Below, in pieces: positions 1-12,317 of a stretch of DNA of 39,492 nt. The DNA comes from Halomonas sp. A11-A (GTDB taxonomy: Bacteria; Pseudomonadota; Gammaproteobacteria; Pseudomonadales; Halomonadaceae). The translations under genes were made by a program, and so were the position numbers. The stretch is from the NCBI RefSeq assembly GCF_003182195.1, contig NZ_QGTM01000026.1:1-39492 (forward strand), written 5' to 3'. The notes below the pieces were generated by a model. It made no database searches. It was given only the letters and a program-made list of their open reading frames with translations, and was not told where the DNA came from. Position 1 is the first letter of the stretch. Every line of letters starts with the position of its first letter.

Positions 1-2
1 TC

Positions 3-1253
3 ATGGAGGCCGTGGTAGAGAAGGCTAACATGGCGCGGGCTTACCAACGGGTGGTCGCCAACAAGGGGGCGCCGGGTGCCGATGGCATGACGGTGGAGCA
101 GTTGGCCGACCACCTGAAGCAACACTGGCCGACGCTGCGCGAGCGGCCGCTGGCCGGTGAGTACCACCCCAGCCCAGTCCGAGCCGTCGAGGTTCCCAAG
201 CCCAAGGGAGGAACCCGGCAGCTCGGCATCCCCACGGTCACCGACCGGCTGATCCAGCAGGCGCTGCTGCAGGTGCTGACGCCGATCTTCGATCCAGGCT
301 TCTCCGCATCGAGTTACGGCTATCGGCCGGGGCGCAGTGCCCAGCAGGCCGTCTCGGCGATGAAGGAGCATGTCACCGCCGGCCACCGCTGGGTGGTCGA
401 CCTCGACCTGGAAGCCTTCTTCGACCGGGTGAATCACGACCTGCTGATGGCACGGGTCGCGCGCCGCATCCGCGACAAGCGGGTGTTGCGCCTGATCCGC
501 CGCTATCTGGAAGCCGGCATGTTTCAGGATGGCCTGACCGCGCCACGCCGGCAGGGAACGCCCCAGGGCGGGCCACTCAGTCCGCTGCTGGCCAATATCC
601 TGCTGGACGACGTGGACAAGGAACTGGAACGCCGGGGTCACCGCTTCTGCCGTTACGCCGACGACATGCAGGTGTATGTCAGGAGTCGGCGAGCGGGCGA
701 GCGCGTCATGGCCAGTCTGAGTGATTTTCTCGAGAACTCGCTCAGGCTCACCGTCAATCGCGCCAAGAGTGCGGTGGAGCGACCCTGGCACCGGGGGTAT
801 CTGGGCTACACGTTGACCCGGCACAGGCTGCCGAAGCTGACGCCGGCCAAGGCCAGCCTGCAACGTCTGATGCAGCGTGTCCGTGAGATCCTCCGACGTG
901 GAAGAGGGCGCCACATACGGCGCGTTATCGAAGAATTGACCCCGGTCCTGCGGGGCTGGGCCAGCTACTTCGCTCTCGTCGACGTGAAGCGTCCGCTGGA
1001 AGCGCTGGATCAATGGATGCGCCGCCGACTGCGCTGCGTGATCTGGCGGCAGTGGAAGCGCCCATGGACTCGGCGCCGCAAGTTGAGGGCGCTGGGTCTG
1101 GACGAGCAGCGTGCCTGGAAGTCAGCGGGGAATGGGCGAGGCCCCTGGTGGAATGCCGGCGCCTCGCACATGAATCAGGCCCTACCGCGGAAGTGGTTCG
1201 AGCGCCAGGGCCTGATCTCGGTACTCAATACGGCAAGAGGGCTTAGCCGTTCT

Positions 1254-1259
<6 letters not shown>
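3..1259 (+). CDS. ltrA: Group II intron reverse transcriptase/maturase (5' end probably cut by window edge)
   Basis: This protein splices its host intron RNA as a maturase and copies it into DNA during retrohoming. The visible 418 residues hold the RT fingers and palm, with the catalytic YADD at about residues 218-221 and upstream blocks such as [12 protein letters not shown] and [20 protein letters not shown] maturase domain follows (about 305-345, [16 protein letters not shown]). No HNH endonuclease domain is visible at the C-terminus, so it belongs to the endonuclease-less classes. Family members usually begin a few dozen residues before the ME(A/Q)VV stretch, so the true start is probably left of base 1 and the ATG at 3 is probably internal. 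The stop codon overlaps the start of domain V, as is usual. The frame is intact, so the element may be active. Confidence 0.93.
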
Positions 1260-4172
<2,913 letters not shown>

Positions 4173-4201
4173 TCCCACCTCGGGCGCACGGCAAAAGGTC
4201 G

Positions 4202-4231
4202 ATTATACGGGCCCCGCCGTGCCGGCGGCAA
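4202..4231 (-). promoter_or_regulatory. Probable uvrA promoter
   Basis: On the minus strand a perfect TATAAT (4207-4202) lies 18 bp from TTGCCG (4231-4226), about 30 bp before the uvrA ATG. No LexA-type CTG-N10-CAG palindrome was seen around it. Confidence 0.6.
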
Positions 4232-4333
4232 AGCGGCACCGGGCCGCGGCTTTCCCTGGGTGGTGGCGAGCCGCTAGAATAGGCGATTCACTCAAGGGCG
4301 CTTCGCGCCCGAGCATGGAACGTCATCCTCCCT

Positions 4334-5722
4334 ATGCGAAAGGTTTCCGGGCTGCTGCTTGCCAGCGAGCGGCGCGCCATCATCGGCCTGGCCGGCCTCT
4401 ACGCCACCCGCATGCTGGGCCTGTTCATGGTGCTGCCGGTGCTGGCGCTGTACGCCGACGACCTGGCCGGCGCCACGCCGCTGCTGGTGGGGCTGGCGCT
4501 GGGCGTCTACGGCCTGACCCAGGCGGCGCTGCAGATCCCCTTCGGCCTGCTCTCCGACCGCCTCGGCCGCAAGCCGGTGATCGCCCTCGGCCTCGTGCTG
4601 TTCATGGTCGGCAGCGTGGTGGCGGCCCAGGCCGACACCATCGGTGGGGTGATCTTCGGCCGCTGCCTGCAGGGCAGCGGGGCGGTGGCCGCCGCCATCA
4701 TGGCGCTGCTCGCCGACCAGACCCGCGAGCAGGTGCGCACCGCGGCCATGGCCACCATCGGGCTCTCCATTGGCGTGGCGTTTGCCGTGGCCATGGTGCT
4801 GGGCCCCTGGCTGGCTGCCGCCTTCGGGCTCTCCGCGGTGTTCTGGTTCACCACGGTGCTGGCCACCCTGGGCTTGGTGGTACTGTGGAAGCTGGTGCCC
4901 CCGGCGCCGCGACGCCTGCGCCACCGCGACGTGGGGATCGACCGCGCCCAGTTGGGGCGCATCCTGGGGCGCCCCGAGCTGCTACGTCTGGATCTCTCGA
5001 TCTTCGCCCTGCACCTGATCCTGATGGCGATCTTCGTCGCCGTGCCCTTCCGGCTGGTGGAGGCGGGCATCGCGGTGGAGCATCATGGCCTCACCTACCT
5101 GGGCGTGATGCTGCTGGCCTTCCTCGGCATGGTGCCGTTGGTGATCCTGGCTGAGAAGCGTCGCCAGATGAAGGCGATGTGTCTGACCGCCATCGCTGCC
5201 ATAGCCCTGAGCCTCGGCGGGCTGGCCGGCCTGGGCGGCAGCCTGTGGGGTCTGCTGGCCTGGCTGTGGCTTTTCTTCGTGGCCTTCAACCTGCTCGAGG
5301 CGACCCTGCCATCGATGCTCAGCAAGCTGGCGCCGGCCGGGGCCAAGGGCACCGCCATGGGGATCTACTCCACCAGCCAGTTCCTCGGCGCCTTCCTGGG
5401 GGGCGTGCTGGGCGGCTTCCTGGCCCAGCAGTGGGGGCTCTCCGCTGTCTTCGTCGGCGCCGGGCTGCTGGTGCTGGTGTGGCTGGCGCTGATGGCGGGA
5501 ATGACCCCGCCGCCCCACCTGGCCAGCGAGGTGGTGGCGCTGGATGACGAGCACCAGGGCGCGGCCCTCGAGGCCCTGGCGGTCCGCTTCGCCGAGGTGG
5601 CCGGCGTGGAGGACGTGCTGGTAGTGCCCGAGGAGCGGCTGGCCTATCTCAAGGTGGATCGCCGGCGCCTCGACGAGGAGGCCCTGGCGAAGGTGATCGA
5701 TACTGGCAAGGAGCGCGCCTGA
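4334..5722 (+). CDS. yajR: MFS transporter of the YajR type
   Basis: This is an inner-membrane proton-driven efflux transporter of the major facilitator superfamily; the substrate is unknown. It has 462 residues with twelve expected membrane helices, and motif [12 protein letters not shown] in the loop after helix 2. The soluble C-terminal stretch from about residue 395 ([19 protein letters not shown]) resembles the ferredoxin-like YAM domain that marks YajR. Many stretches agree with E. coli YajR from memory, for example [19 protein letters not shown] and [15 protein letters not shown]. It is divergent from uvrA and followed after 85 bp by ssb. A TAGAAT (4275-4280) with a poor -35 could be its promoter; a GGGCGC/GCGCCC hairpin sits in the leader at 4296-4310. 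Confidence 0.9.
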   Translation: MRKVSGLLLASERRAIIGLAGLYATRMLGLFMVLPVLALYADDLAGATPLLVGLALGVYGLTQAALQIPFGLLSDRLGRKPVIALGLVLFMVGSVVAAQADTIGGVIFGRCLQGSGAVAAAIMALLADQTREQVRTAAMATIGLSIGVAFAVAMVLGPWLAAAFGLSAVFWFTTVLATLGLVVLWKLVPPAPRRLRHRDVGIDRAQLGRILGRPELLRLDLSIFALHLILMAIFVAVPFRLVEAGIAVEHHGLTYLGVMLLAFLGMVPLVILAEKRRQMKAMCLTAIAAIALSLGGLAGLGGSLWGLLAWLWLFFVAFNLLEATLPSMLSKLAPAGAKGTAMGIYSTSQFLGAFLGGVLGGFLAQQWGLSAVFVGAGLLVLVWLALMAGMTPPPHLASEVVALDDEHQGAALEALAVRFAEVAGVEDVLVVPEERLAYLKVDRRRLDEEALAKVIDTGKERA

Positions 5723-5807
5723 AGCGCGACTCGCAAGCGGGCGCGCGATGCGCCATCCTGCAGGCCTGCCTGCAGACACATGCATTCATGACAGCAAGGA
5801 GTCCAAC

Positions 5808-6449
5808 ATGGCCCGTGGCGTCAACAAGGTCATTCTGATCGGCAACCTGGGACAGGATCCCGAGGTTCGCTTCATGCCCTCCGGGGCCCCGGTGGCCAAC
5901 CTGCGGCTGGCCACCACCGATACCTGGATGGACAAGCAGAGCGGCCAGCGCCAGGAGCGCACCGAGTGGCACAGCCTGGTACTGTTCAACAAGCTGGCCG
6001 AGATCGCCCAGCAGTACCTCAAGAAGGGCAGTAAGGTCTACGTCGAGGGTCGCCTGCAGACCCGCAAGTGGCAGGGCCAGGACGGCCAGGATCGCTACAG
6101 CACCGAGATCGTGGTCAACGACATGCAGATGCTCGACTCTCGTGGTGGCGGTGATTTCCAGGGCGGTGGCCAGGCCCCGCAGGGCGGCTATCAGGGTGGC
6201 CAGTACGGTGGTGGTGCGCCCCAGCAGGGCGGCGGCTTCGGCGGCCAGCCCCAGCAGGGCGGCTACGGCGGCGCGCCTCAGCCGGCCGGCAACTTCGGCG
6301 GCGGCCAGCCTCAGGGTGGCGGTGCTCCCCAGCGTCCGGCCCAGCCCCAGCAGCGCCCCGCGCCGCCCCAGCAGGGCAACCAGCAGGGCAACTACGGGGC
6401 GCCGGATCCGGGAAGCTTCGACGACTTCGATGACGAGATTCCCTTCTAG
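5808..6449 (+). CDS. ssb: Single-stranded DNA-binding protein
   Basis: SSB coats single-stranded DNA in replication, recombination and repair and recruits partners through its acidic tail. The OB fold occupies residues 1-110 ([20 protein letters not shown] at the start). A long Gly/Gln/Pro-rich linker full of GGG, PQQGG and PAQPQQ runs from about 115 to 200, and the C-terminus ends DFDDEIPF, the conserved partner-binding tip. It has 213 residues, longer than E. coli SSB (178) because of the linker. The ATG at 5808 has AAGGAG 8 bases upstream and matches family starts. ssb and uvrA are often divergent neighbours; here yajR lies between them. Confidence 0.97.
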   Translation: MARGVNKVILIGNLGQDPEVRFMPSGAPVANLRLATTDTWMDKQSGQRQERTEWHSLVLFNKLAEIAQQYLKKGSKVYVEGRLQTRKWQGQDGQDRYSTEIVVNDMQMLDSRGGGDFQGGGQAPQGGYQGGQYGGGAPQQGGGFGGQPQQGGYGGAPQPAGNFGGGQPQGGGAPQRPAQPQQRPAPPQQGNQQGNYGAPDPGSFDDFDDEIPF

Positions 6450-6485
6450 GGCGGAGCGACCCGTCGGGCGCAGGGAGGAGCACGA

Positions 6486-7379
6486 GTGAAGCTGCTGATA
6501 CTGGATGCCGGCCACTGCCTGAGCCTGGCCCTGGCCCGTGAGGCCAACCGGCGCACCGATACCGAGCTGGTCATCGACACCGGCAGCGTGATCGATGCCG
6601 AGCGGCTCGCCGAGGTGGCGCCGGATGCGCTGGTCATCCCCCCACTGTCGCGTCCCATCCGCGCCGCGCCGGCGGAGGTCACCGCCCACGCCGAGGCGGT
6701 GGAGCGCTGCATGGAGGTGTGCCGGGAGGCCGGGGTGGCGCTGGTGTGGTGCGTCTCCGACCAGCTCTACGAGGATGGCTTCGCCGAGCCCATCGACGAG
6801 CACGTCATCCCGCGACCCCGGGACGAGAGCCTGCGCCGCCTGGTGGCCACCGGCGATCGCATCCGCGCCGAGTGTCCGCGCCACCTGATCGTGCGGCTGG
6901 GGCCCCTGTTCGCCCTCGAGGGCGGCCATGCCTGGCTCAACGAGCTGATCGATACCCTGATCACCGGCGGCGAGGTGCGTGGCGAGGCCGACGTCACCTG
7001 CTGCCCCACCTCGGCGGATGCCGTGGCCATGGCGCTGATCGGCATGCTGCAGCAGCAGCACTGCGGCGCCGATGCCTGGGGCAGCTACCACCTGGCCGGC
7101 ACCGAGCCGGTCAGCGTCTACACCTTCGTCTCGGTGGTGCGCACCCAGCTCGCCACCCGTCTCGAGGGGCTCGGCGAGCAGGTCGCCCTGGGCGAGGTGA
7201 AGGCCATGCACCACCACCATGACCATCCGCTGCGCCGGGTGCTCAACTGCCGGCGGGTGCTGGAGGTATTCGGCGTTCACCAGAAACCCTGGCGGCTGGA
7301 GGTGGGGCGGATGCTCGATGCCTGGTGCGAGGCCAACCGTCGCGACCCCGAGCCACCGGAGGAGCCGTCGTCCCCATGA
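6486..7379 (+). CDS. RmlD-like (dTDP-4-dehydrorhamnose reductase family) protein, degenerate
   Basis: A 297-residue protein resembling the extended short-chain dehydrogenases of the RmlD/sugar-nucleotide reductase type. Family-like stretches include VWCVSDQLYEDG near residue 85, LIVRLGPLF near 135, and a late segment with HLAGTEPVSVYTF typical of the substrate domain. The usual N-terminal nucleotide-binding GxxGxxG is not recognisable (LDAGHCLSLAL stands there) and no clear YxxxK is seen, so it may not be a working reductase. It starts with GTG after a strong GGAGGAG (6474-6480), 36 bp behind ssb, and its stop overlaps the next ATG (ATGA), so it is probably translationally coupled with plsC. 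No rhamnose genes are nearby and the role is unknown. Confidence 0.7.
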   Translation: MKLLILDAGHCLSLALAREANRRTDTELVIDTGSVIDAERLAEVAPDALVIPPLSRPIRAAPAEVTAHAEAVERCMEVCREAGVALVWCVSDQLYEDGFAEPIDEHVIPRPRDESLRRLVATGDRIRAECPRHLIVRLGPLFALEGGHAWLNELIDTLITGGEVRGEADVTCCPTSADAVAMALIGMLQQQHCGADAWGSYHLAGTEPVSVYTFVSVVRTQLATRLEGLGEQVALGEVKAMHHHHDHPLRRVLNCRRVLEVFGVHQKPWRLEVGRMLDAWCEANRRDPEPPEEPSSP

Positions 7380-8146
7380 ATGTCCTGCGCAGCCTGCTCT
7401 TCTACGTCGGCTACTTCCTGATCATGCTGGTGTGCGGGGTGCTCTTCCTGCCCTTGGCACCGCTGCTGCCGCTCGGCAGCCGCTACCGCCTGCTCAACGT
7501 CTACAATCACCTGATCACCGTCTGGTTTCGCTGGGCGTGCGGGGTGCGCTACGAGATCCGTGGGCGCGAGCACCTGCCCGCGGGGCCCTGCGTGATCCTG
7601 GCCAACCACCAGTGCGAGTGGGAGACCCTCTACCTGCAGATCCTCAAGCCGCCGGTGTGCACTGTGCTCAAGCAGGAGCTGCTGCGCATCCCGCTGTTCG
7701 GCTGGGGGCTGCGCCTGCTGCACCCCATCGCCCTGGATCGCTCCCGTCCCGCCCGGGCCATGAAGCAGGTGCTCACCCAGGGCAAGCAGCGCCTGGAGGA
7801 GGGGCTCTCGGTGCTGATCTTCCCGGAGGGGACCCGGGTGCCCCCGGGGCACCGCAAGCGCTACAACAAGAGCGGGGCGGTGATCGCCTGCCGCGCCGGG
7901 GTGCCGGTGGTGCCGGTGGCCCACAACGCCGGCGAGCGCTGGCCGGGGCGCCACTGGGTCAAGAACCCGGGGCGGCTGTCGCTGGTGGTGGGGCCGCCCA
8001 TCGAGACCGATGGCCGCACGCCGGAGGAGGTGCTGGCCGAGGCGGAGGCGTGGATCGAGGCGCAGCTGGCCGAGATCTCCGAGGTGCCGCGCCCGGCCGC
8101 CACGGGGGCCGAGGCGGCTCCGCTTGAGGCATCCGCCAGGCGCTGA
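7376..8146 (+). CDS. plsC: 1-acyl-sn-glycerol-3-phosphate acyltransferase
   Basis: This membrane enzyme adds the second acyl chain to lysophosphatidate to make phosphatidate. An N-terminal hydrophobic helix (residues 5-30) is followed by the acyltransferase domain: NHQCEWET near residue 80 as the catalytic motif, and FPEGTR near 155 for glycerol phosphate binding. The catalytic motif reads H-x4-E where most of the family has H-x4-D; Glu is a known variant. It has 256 residues. The ATG at 7376 overlaps the upstream stop by four bases and has GGAGGA 12 bases before it. A strong palindromic terminator follows. Confidence 0.88.
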   Translation: MNVLRSLLFYVGYFLIMLVCGVLFLPLAPLLPLGSRYRLLNVYNHLITVWFRWACGVRYEIRGREHLPAGPCVILANHQCEWETLYLQILKPPVCTVLKQELLRIPLFGWGLRLLHPIALDRSRPARAMKQVLTQGKQRLEEGLSVLIFPEGTRVPPGHRKRYNKSGAVIACRAGVPVVPVAHNAGERWPGRHWVKNPGRLSLVVGPPIETDGRTPEEVLAEAEAWIEAQLAEISEVPRPAATGAEAAPLEASARR

Positions 8147-8200
8147 CCCTGCCCTGTGCGGCCCGACCGCCCGGCAGGCCCCGCTGCCGCCACCCGCCGG

Positions 8201-8244
8201 CCATAACGAGAACGGCGCCCCGCGGGGCGCCGTTCTCGTTATGG
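8201..8244. terminator. Bidirectional terminator, perfect 44-bp palindrome
   Basis: CCATAACGAGAACGGCGCCC (8201-8220) and its exact reverse complement (8225-8244) surround CGCG. It lies between the convergent plsC and fabB genes and would form a 20-bp stem on either strand. There is no long T run, so termination efficiency is uncertain. Confidence 0.75.
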
Positions 8245-8288
8245 CCAGTCATGCTTTTGCGCTCGCTCCTTGAGCTCGGTCCCTGAGC

Positions 8289-9506
8289 TCAGCCCCTGAA
8301 CTTCTCCAGCACCAGGCAGGCGTTAGTGCCGCCGAAGCCGAAGCTGTTGGAGAGCACCCGCTCGATCTTCACGCCGTCGCGGCGCTGGGTCACGATGTCG
8401 AAGCCGTTGGCCTGCTCGTCGAGGGTCTCGATGTTGGCCGAGGCGGCGATGAAGTCGTTCTCCATCATCAGCAGCGAGTAGACTGCCTCCTGCACGCCGG
8501 TGGCGCCCAGGGAGTGGCCGGTCAGCGATTTGGTGGAGCTCATGGCCGGCGTGGTGTCGCCGAACACCTCGCGGATCGCCTTGAGCTCGGCCACATCGCC
8601 CACCGGGGTGGAGGTGCCGTGGGTGTTGATGTAGTCGATCTTGCCGTCCACCGTGGCCATGGCCTGGCGCATGCAGCGCACAGCGCCGTCGCCGGAGGGG
8701 GCGACCATGTCGTGGCCGTCGGAGGTGGCGCCGTAGCCGACCACTTCCGCGTAGATCTTCGCGCCGCGGGCGCGGGCGTGCTCCAGCTCCTCGAGCACCA
8801 GCATGCCGCCGCCGCCGGCGATGACGAAGCCGTCGCGGGCCTGGTCATAGGGGCGGGAGGCCTTGTCGGGGGTGTCGTTGTAGTGGGTGGAGAGCGCGCC
8901 CATGGCGTCGAACAGGCAGGAGAGGGTCCAGTGCTCCTCCTCGCCGCCGCCGGCGAAGATGATGTCCTGCTTGCCCATCTGGATCTGCTCCATGGCGTTG
9001 CCGATGCAGTGGGCAGAGGTGGCGCAGGCCGAGGAGATCGAGTAGTTGATGCCCTTGATCTTGAACGGCGTGGCCAGGCAGGCGGAGACGGTGCTGCCCA
9101 TGGTGCGGGTGACCCGATAGGGCCCCACCCGGCGCAGGCCCTTCTCGCGCATGACGTCGGCGGCCTCCACCTGGTTGGCGCTGGAGGCGCCGCCGGAGCC
9201 GGCGATCAGGCCGGTACGCTCGCTGGAGACCATCTCCGGGGCCAGGCCAGAGTCCTCGATGGCCTGGGCCATGGAGACGTAGGCGTAGGCCGCGGCATCG
9301 CCCATGAAGCGGCGCAGCTTGCGGTCGATCAGCGCGTCCAGGTCGATGTCGACCACGCCTGCCACCTGGCTACGGAAGCCGCGCTCGGCGTACTCCTCCT
9401 TGAAACGAATGCCGGAGCGCCCTTCCCTGAGCGCCTCGAGAACAGCCTGACGGTCGTTGCCCAGGCAGGACACGATGCCCAGGCCAGTGACTACCACTCG
9501 TCGCAT
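8289..9506 (-). CDS. fabB: 3-oxoacyl-ACP synthase I (KAS I)
   Basis: FabB condenses malonyl-ACP with acyl-ACPs and is needed to elongate the cis-3-decenoyl intermediate made by FabA towards unsaturated fatty acids. It has 405 residues, the usual length. The catalytic triad is visible: Cys in [10 protein letters not shown] (about 163), His in [11 protein letters not shown] (about 298) and His in GHSLGATG (about 333), with the GFGGTNA loop near the C-terminus. Its ATG follows AGGAGG, 14 bp behind the fabA stop, so the two form one operon. Confidence 0.97.
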   Translation of the reverse strand: MRRVVVTGLGIVSCLGNDRQAVLEALREGRSGIRFKEEYAERGFRSQVAGVVDIDLDALIDRKLRRFMGDAAAYAYVSMAQAIEDSGLAPEMVSSERTGLIAGSGGASSANQVEAADVMREKGLRRVGPYRVTRTMGSTVSACLATPFKIKGINYSISSACATSAHCIGNAMEQIQMGKQDIIFAGGGEEEHWTLSCLFDAMGALSTHYNDTPDKASRPYDQARDGFVIAGGGGMLVLEELEHARARGAKIYAEVVGYGATSDGHDMVAPSGDGAVRCMRQAMATVDGKIDYINTHGTSTPVGDVAELKAIREVFGDTTPAMSSTKSLTGHSLGATGVQEAVYSLLMMENDFIAASANIETLDEQANGFDIVTQRRDGVKIERVLSNSFGFGGTNACLVLEKFRG

Positions 9507-9520
9507 GGGAGCCTCCTGAT

Positions 9521-10036
9521 TCAGAAGTTCGCGGTGGAGGTGAACAGGCCGACGCGCAGGTCATTGGCCTGGTAGATGTCGCGGCCGTCGACCGACACGG
9601 TGCCATCGGCGATGCCGAGGATCAGGCGCCGGGTGATGATGCGCTTGATATCGATCTTGTAGGTGACCTTCCTGGCATCGGGCAGGATCTGGCCGGTGAA
9701 CTTCACCTCGCCACAGCCCAGTGCCCGGCCACGTCCCGGATGGCCGAGCCAGCCGAGGTAGAAGCCCACCAGCTGCCACATGGCGTCCAGGCCCAGGCAG
9801 CCGGGCATCACCGGATCACCCGGGAAGTGGCAGTCGAAGAACCACAGGTCGGGGTGGATATCCAGCTCGGCGATCAGCTCGCCCTTGCCGTTGTCACCGC
9901 CGTCCTCGTAGATGCGCGTGATGCGATCGAGCATCAGCATGTTGGGAGCAGGCAGCTGGGCGTTGCCGGGGCCGAACAGCTCGCCGCGGGAGCAGGCCAG
10001 CAGTTCTTCGCGATCAAAGGAGTGTTGCTTGGTCAC
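9521..10036 (-). CDS. fabA: 3-hydroxydecanoyl-ACP dehydratase/isomerase
   Basis: FabA dehydrates 3-hydroxydecanoyl-ACP and isomerises trans-2- to cis-3-decenoyl-ACP, the branch point of anaerobic unsaturated fatty acid synthesis. It shows a single hotdog domain with the active-site segment [18 protein letters not shown] (His about 70, Asp about 84). The GTG at 10036 gives [13 protein letters not shown] and 171 residues, matching the family start and length. An upstream GTG at 10069 would add eleven unsupported residues. No clear promoter was recognised upstream. Confidence 0.96.
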   Translation of the reverse strand: MTKQHSFDREELLACSRGELFGPGNAQLPAPNMLMLDRITRIYEDGGDNGKGELIAELDIHPDLWFFDCHFPGDPVMPGCLGLDAMWQLVGFYLGWLGHPGRGRALGCGEVKFTGQILPDARKVTYKIDIKRIITRRLILGIADGTVSVDGRDIYQANDLRVGLFTSTANF

Positions 10037-10219
10037 TGGGTCATTCCGAAGGTCGAAGTTATTGTGCACGGCAGGCGACAGGACGCCGCCAGGCGACTGG
10101 CGTTAAGTCTACTGTCCGCGCAGGGGGAATGCACGCCGAGGGACCATCTCCGACGCCAGCGTGGAATGGCCGGGTGCCCCGAAGGGGTACAGTAAACGTC
10201 CGTTCTGCCGATTAGGCTG

Positions 10220-12151
10220 ATGAGCGCTTCTCCATTCACGCACGAGCTGAGCCAACCCATGTGGCCACCCTTCTCCCTCAACCGCCCGCTGCTGTGGGTG
10301 GGCCTGGTCGGCCTCACGGCCACCCTCTGGCTGCCCGACCTGCTCCTGCGCGGCGTGGCCCTGACGCTGGTAGCGGTCGGCCTGGCGGACGCCTGGCGGC
10401 AGGTGCGCCGCGAGCACCTGCACGCCCGGTTGGGCCAGGAGGCGCTGGCGCTGACCGAGGATGGCGTCATCATCACCGACGCCGCCAACCGCATCCTCGC
10501 CGTCAACCCCGCCTTTACCCGCATCACCGGCTTCAGCCTCGAGGAGGTGCGCGGTCGCAACGCCACCTCGCTGGCGGCTCCGCGCCACGACACCGCTTTC
10601 TTCGAGCGCTACTGGCAGACCCTGCAGGCCACCGGGCGCTGGGAGGGGGAGCTGTGGAACCGGCGCAAGCACGGTGACGAGTACCCCGAGTGGCTGCGCG
10701 TGCGGGCCATCAGCGACGCCAGCGGGCGGCTCAGCCACTATGTCTGCCTGTTCACCGACATTTCGATGCACAAGGCGCGCGAGCGCGACCTGCGCCGGAT
10801 CGGCTTCGAGGACCCCCTCACCGGCCTGCCGAATCGGCGGCGCCTCCATGACCTGATGGCCTCGCGGTTGCGCCACCTGCGCGCCGGGGAGAGCCTCGAC
10901 ATCGCGCTGGTCGACATCGACGGCTTCAAGGCGATCAACGACGCCCTCGGCGTGGAGCAGGGCGACCGGCTGCTGGCGCGCTTCGGCCAGCGCCTGGCCC
11001 ACCACGTGGCCGGCGGCGTGGTGGGGCGCCTGGGCGGCGACGAGTTCATGGTGATCCGCACCACCACCTTCGACGACCACGACAAGTGGGTCGCCGGCCT
11101 CCGCGCTCACCTCGCCGAGCCCTTCGAGCTGCAGGGGCACTCGCTGCGCCTGGGGCTCACCATCGGCAGCTGCCGCGCCCCCGAGGATGGCCGCGAGTCC
11201 GATACCCTCTTCCAGCGTCTGGAGTCAGCGCTCTACGCCGCCAAGCGCCATGGGCGCAATCACAGCCAGCGCTTCCGCCCTGCCCTGGACGTGCAGGAGA
11301 GCCCGCAGCTGGGGCTGGTCAATGACCTGCGCCACGCCCTGGCCACCGGCGCCCAGCTGGAGCTGCACTACCAGGGGCAGCACCGCCTGGACGACGGCAG
11401 CCTGGTGGGCTGGGAGGCCCTGCTGCGCTGGCGCCACCCCCGGGACGGGCTGATTTCGCCGGCCGACTTCATCCCCCTGGCCGAGCGCCACGGCCTGATG
11501 GCCTCGCTGGGCAACTGGGTGATCGACGAGGCGCTGGCCTGCCAGGCGCGCTGGCGCCGGCTGGGGATGCCCGAGCTGCCGGTGTGGATTAACGTCTCCG
11601 CGCTGCAGATGTTCCAGGGCGAGCTGGAGTCGGCGCTCAGCGCGGGGCTGGCCCGCCACGGGGTACCGGCACGGCTGCTGGGGCTGGAGATCACCGAGTC
11701 GGTGCTGCTCGACGAGCGCGCCGGCGACATCGCCCCGCGCCTGGAGGCGCTGCGCGCGCTGGGGCACCCCATCGCCATCGACGACTTCGGCACCGGCTAC
11801 TCCTCGCTGAGCTACCTCAAGCGGCTGCCGCTGGACAAGCTCAAGCTCGACCGCGCCTTCATTCACGCCCTGCCCGGCGACCGCGCCGATGCCGCCATCG
11901 TCACCGCGGTGCTGGCCATGGCCAGAGGGCTGGACCTGGAGGTGATCGCAGAGGGGGTCGAGACCGAGGCGCAGCGTGACTTCCTGCGGGCCGCGGGCTG
12001 CGACGTGGTTCAGGGCTTCCTCTATGCGCGGCCGGAGCCGGCCGCCGCCCTCGAGGCGCGCCGTCAGCCGCCGGGGTCAGGTGCGTTAGCGCTCGCCGTG
12101 GCCGATGCCGGAGGTGGCGCCGGTGAGCTAGATGCGTTGGGTGCCGGATAG
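10220..12151 (+). CDS. Membrane-anchored PAS-GGDEF-EAL cyclic-di-GMP protein
   Basis: A 643-residue signalling protein that can make and/or break cyclic-di-GMP. Two hydrophobic segments (about 20-60) anchor it. A PAS domain follows (about 70-185, [21 protein letters not shown]), then a diguanylate cyclase domain with intact GGDEF at 272-276, then a phosphodiesterase domain with intact EAL at 399-401 and [20 protein letters not shown] near 515-535. Both active sites look complete, so either activity is possible. The last 25-30 residues (after about [12 protein letters not shown]) do not resemble an EAL end. They are read antisense to the remnant of a short-chain dehydrogenase gene, so the 3' end of this gene was probably replaced by a deletion. 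The start ATG has only a modest TAGG upstream. Confidence 0.93.
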   Translation: MSASPFTHELSQPMWPPFSLNRPLLWVGLVGLTATLWLPDLLLRGVALTLVAVGLADAWRQVRREHLHARLGQEALALTEDGVIITDAANRILAVNPAFTRITGFSLEEVRGRNATSLAAPRHDTAFFERYWQTLQATGRWEGELWNRRKHGDEYPEWLRVRAISDASGRLSHYVCLFTDISMHKARERDLRRIGFEDPLTGLPNRRRLHDLMASRLRHLRAGESLDIALVDIDGFKAINDALGVEQGDRLLARFGQRLAHHVAGGVVGRLGGDEFMVIRTTTFDDHDKWVAGLRAHLAEPFELQGHSLRLGLTIGSCRAPEDGRESDTLFQRLESALYAAKRHGRNHSQRFRPALDVQESPQLGLVNDLRHALATGAQLELHYQGQHRLDDGSLVGWEALLRWRHPRDGLISPADFIPLAERHGLMASLGNWVIDEALACQARWRRLGMPELPVWINVSALQMFQGELESALSAGLARHGVPARLLGLEITESVLLDERAGDIAPRLEALRALGHPIAIDDFGTGYSSLSYLKRLPLDKLKLDRAFIHALPGDRADAAIVTAVLAMARGLDLEVIAEGVETEAQRDFLRAAGCDVVQGFLYARPEPAAALEARRQPPGSGALALAVADAGGGAGELDALGAG

Positions 12152-12157
12152 GGACAT
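12100..12157 (-). pseudogene. Short-chain dehydrogenase remnant (N-terminus only)
   Basis: On the minus strand GGAGG (12166-12162) precedes an ATG at 12157 that reads MSLSGTQRI, then a TAG, then LTGATSGIG. That is the start of a classical SDR ([12 protein letters not shown] pattern), with TAG where TGG would code the usual Trp, and homology ends just after GIG. The rest of the gene is missing; the GGDEF-EAL gene runs through it in the other direction. The fragment is short, but start, ribosome site and motif agree. Confidence 0.6.
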
Positions 12158-12209
12158 GCAACCTCCATGATCGGGGTCCTGCTGCCGGGGTGGCCGCCGG
12201 GGGGGGCTG

Positions 12210-12317
12210 TCAGCTGTCGAGTTGTCGCTTCACCAGCCGGATGACGCCGCCGTGCAGCGGCAGGCGCTCGTAGAGCATGGCGCCGGCATCGAAGTAGTCC
12301 TGGTGCCGGGTCACCCG
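12210..12317 (-). pseudogene. NTF2-like (SnoaL-fold) protein remnant, C-terminus only
   Basis: The minus strand behind phrB reads RVTRHQDYFDAGAMLYERLP and then LHGGVIRLVKRQLDS before a TGA at 12210. This strongly resembles the end of the NTF2-like proteins commonly found next to photolyase genes in gammaproteobacteria (HRDYFDAGAMLYE...LPLLGG). Only about 34 codons are left of an expected 130-150. The N-terminal part is lost at the phrB stop codon, which overlaps the fragment, so a deletion has joined the two. A GTG at 12314 could start a tiny peptide, but there is no reason to think it works. Confidence 0.65.

Noticed and set aside
5649..7280. A 543-codon open frame opposite ssb and the RmlD-like gene
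   Set aside because: It is low-complexity, covers two better-supported genes and has no ribosome site or motif.
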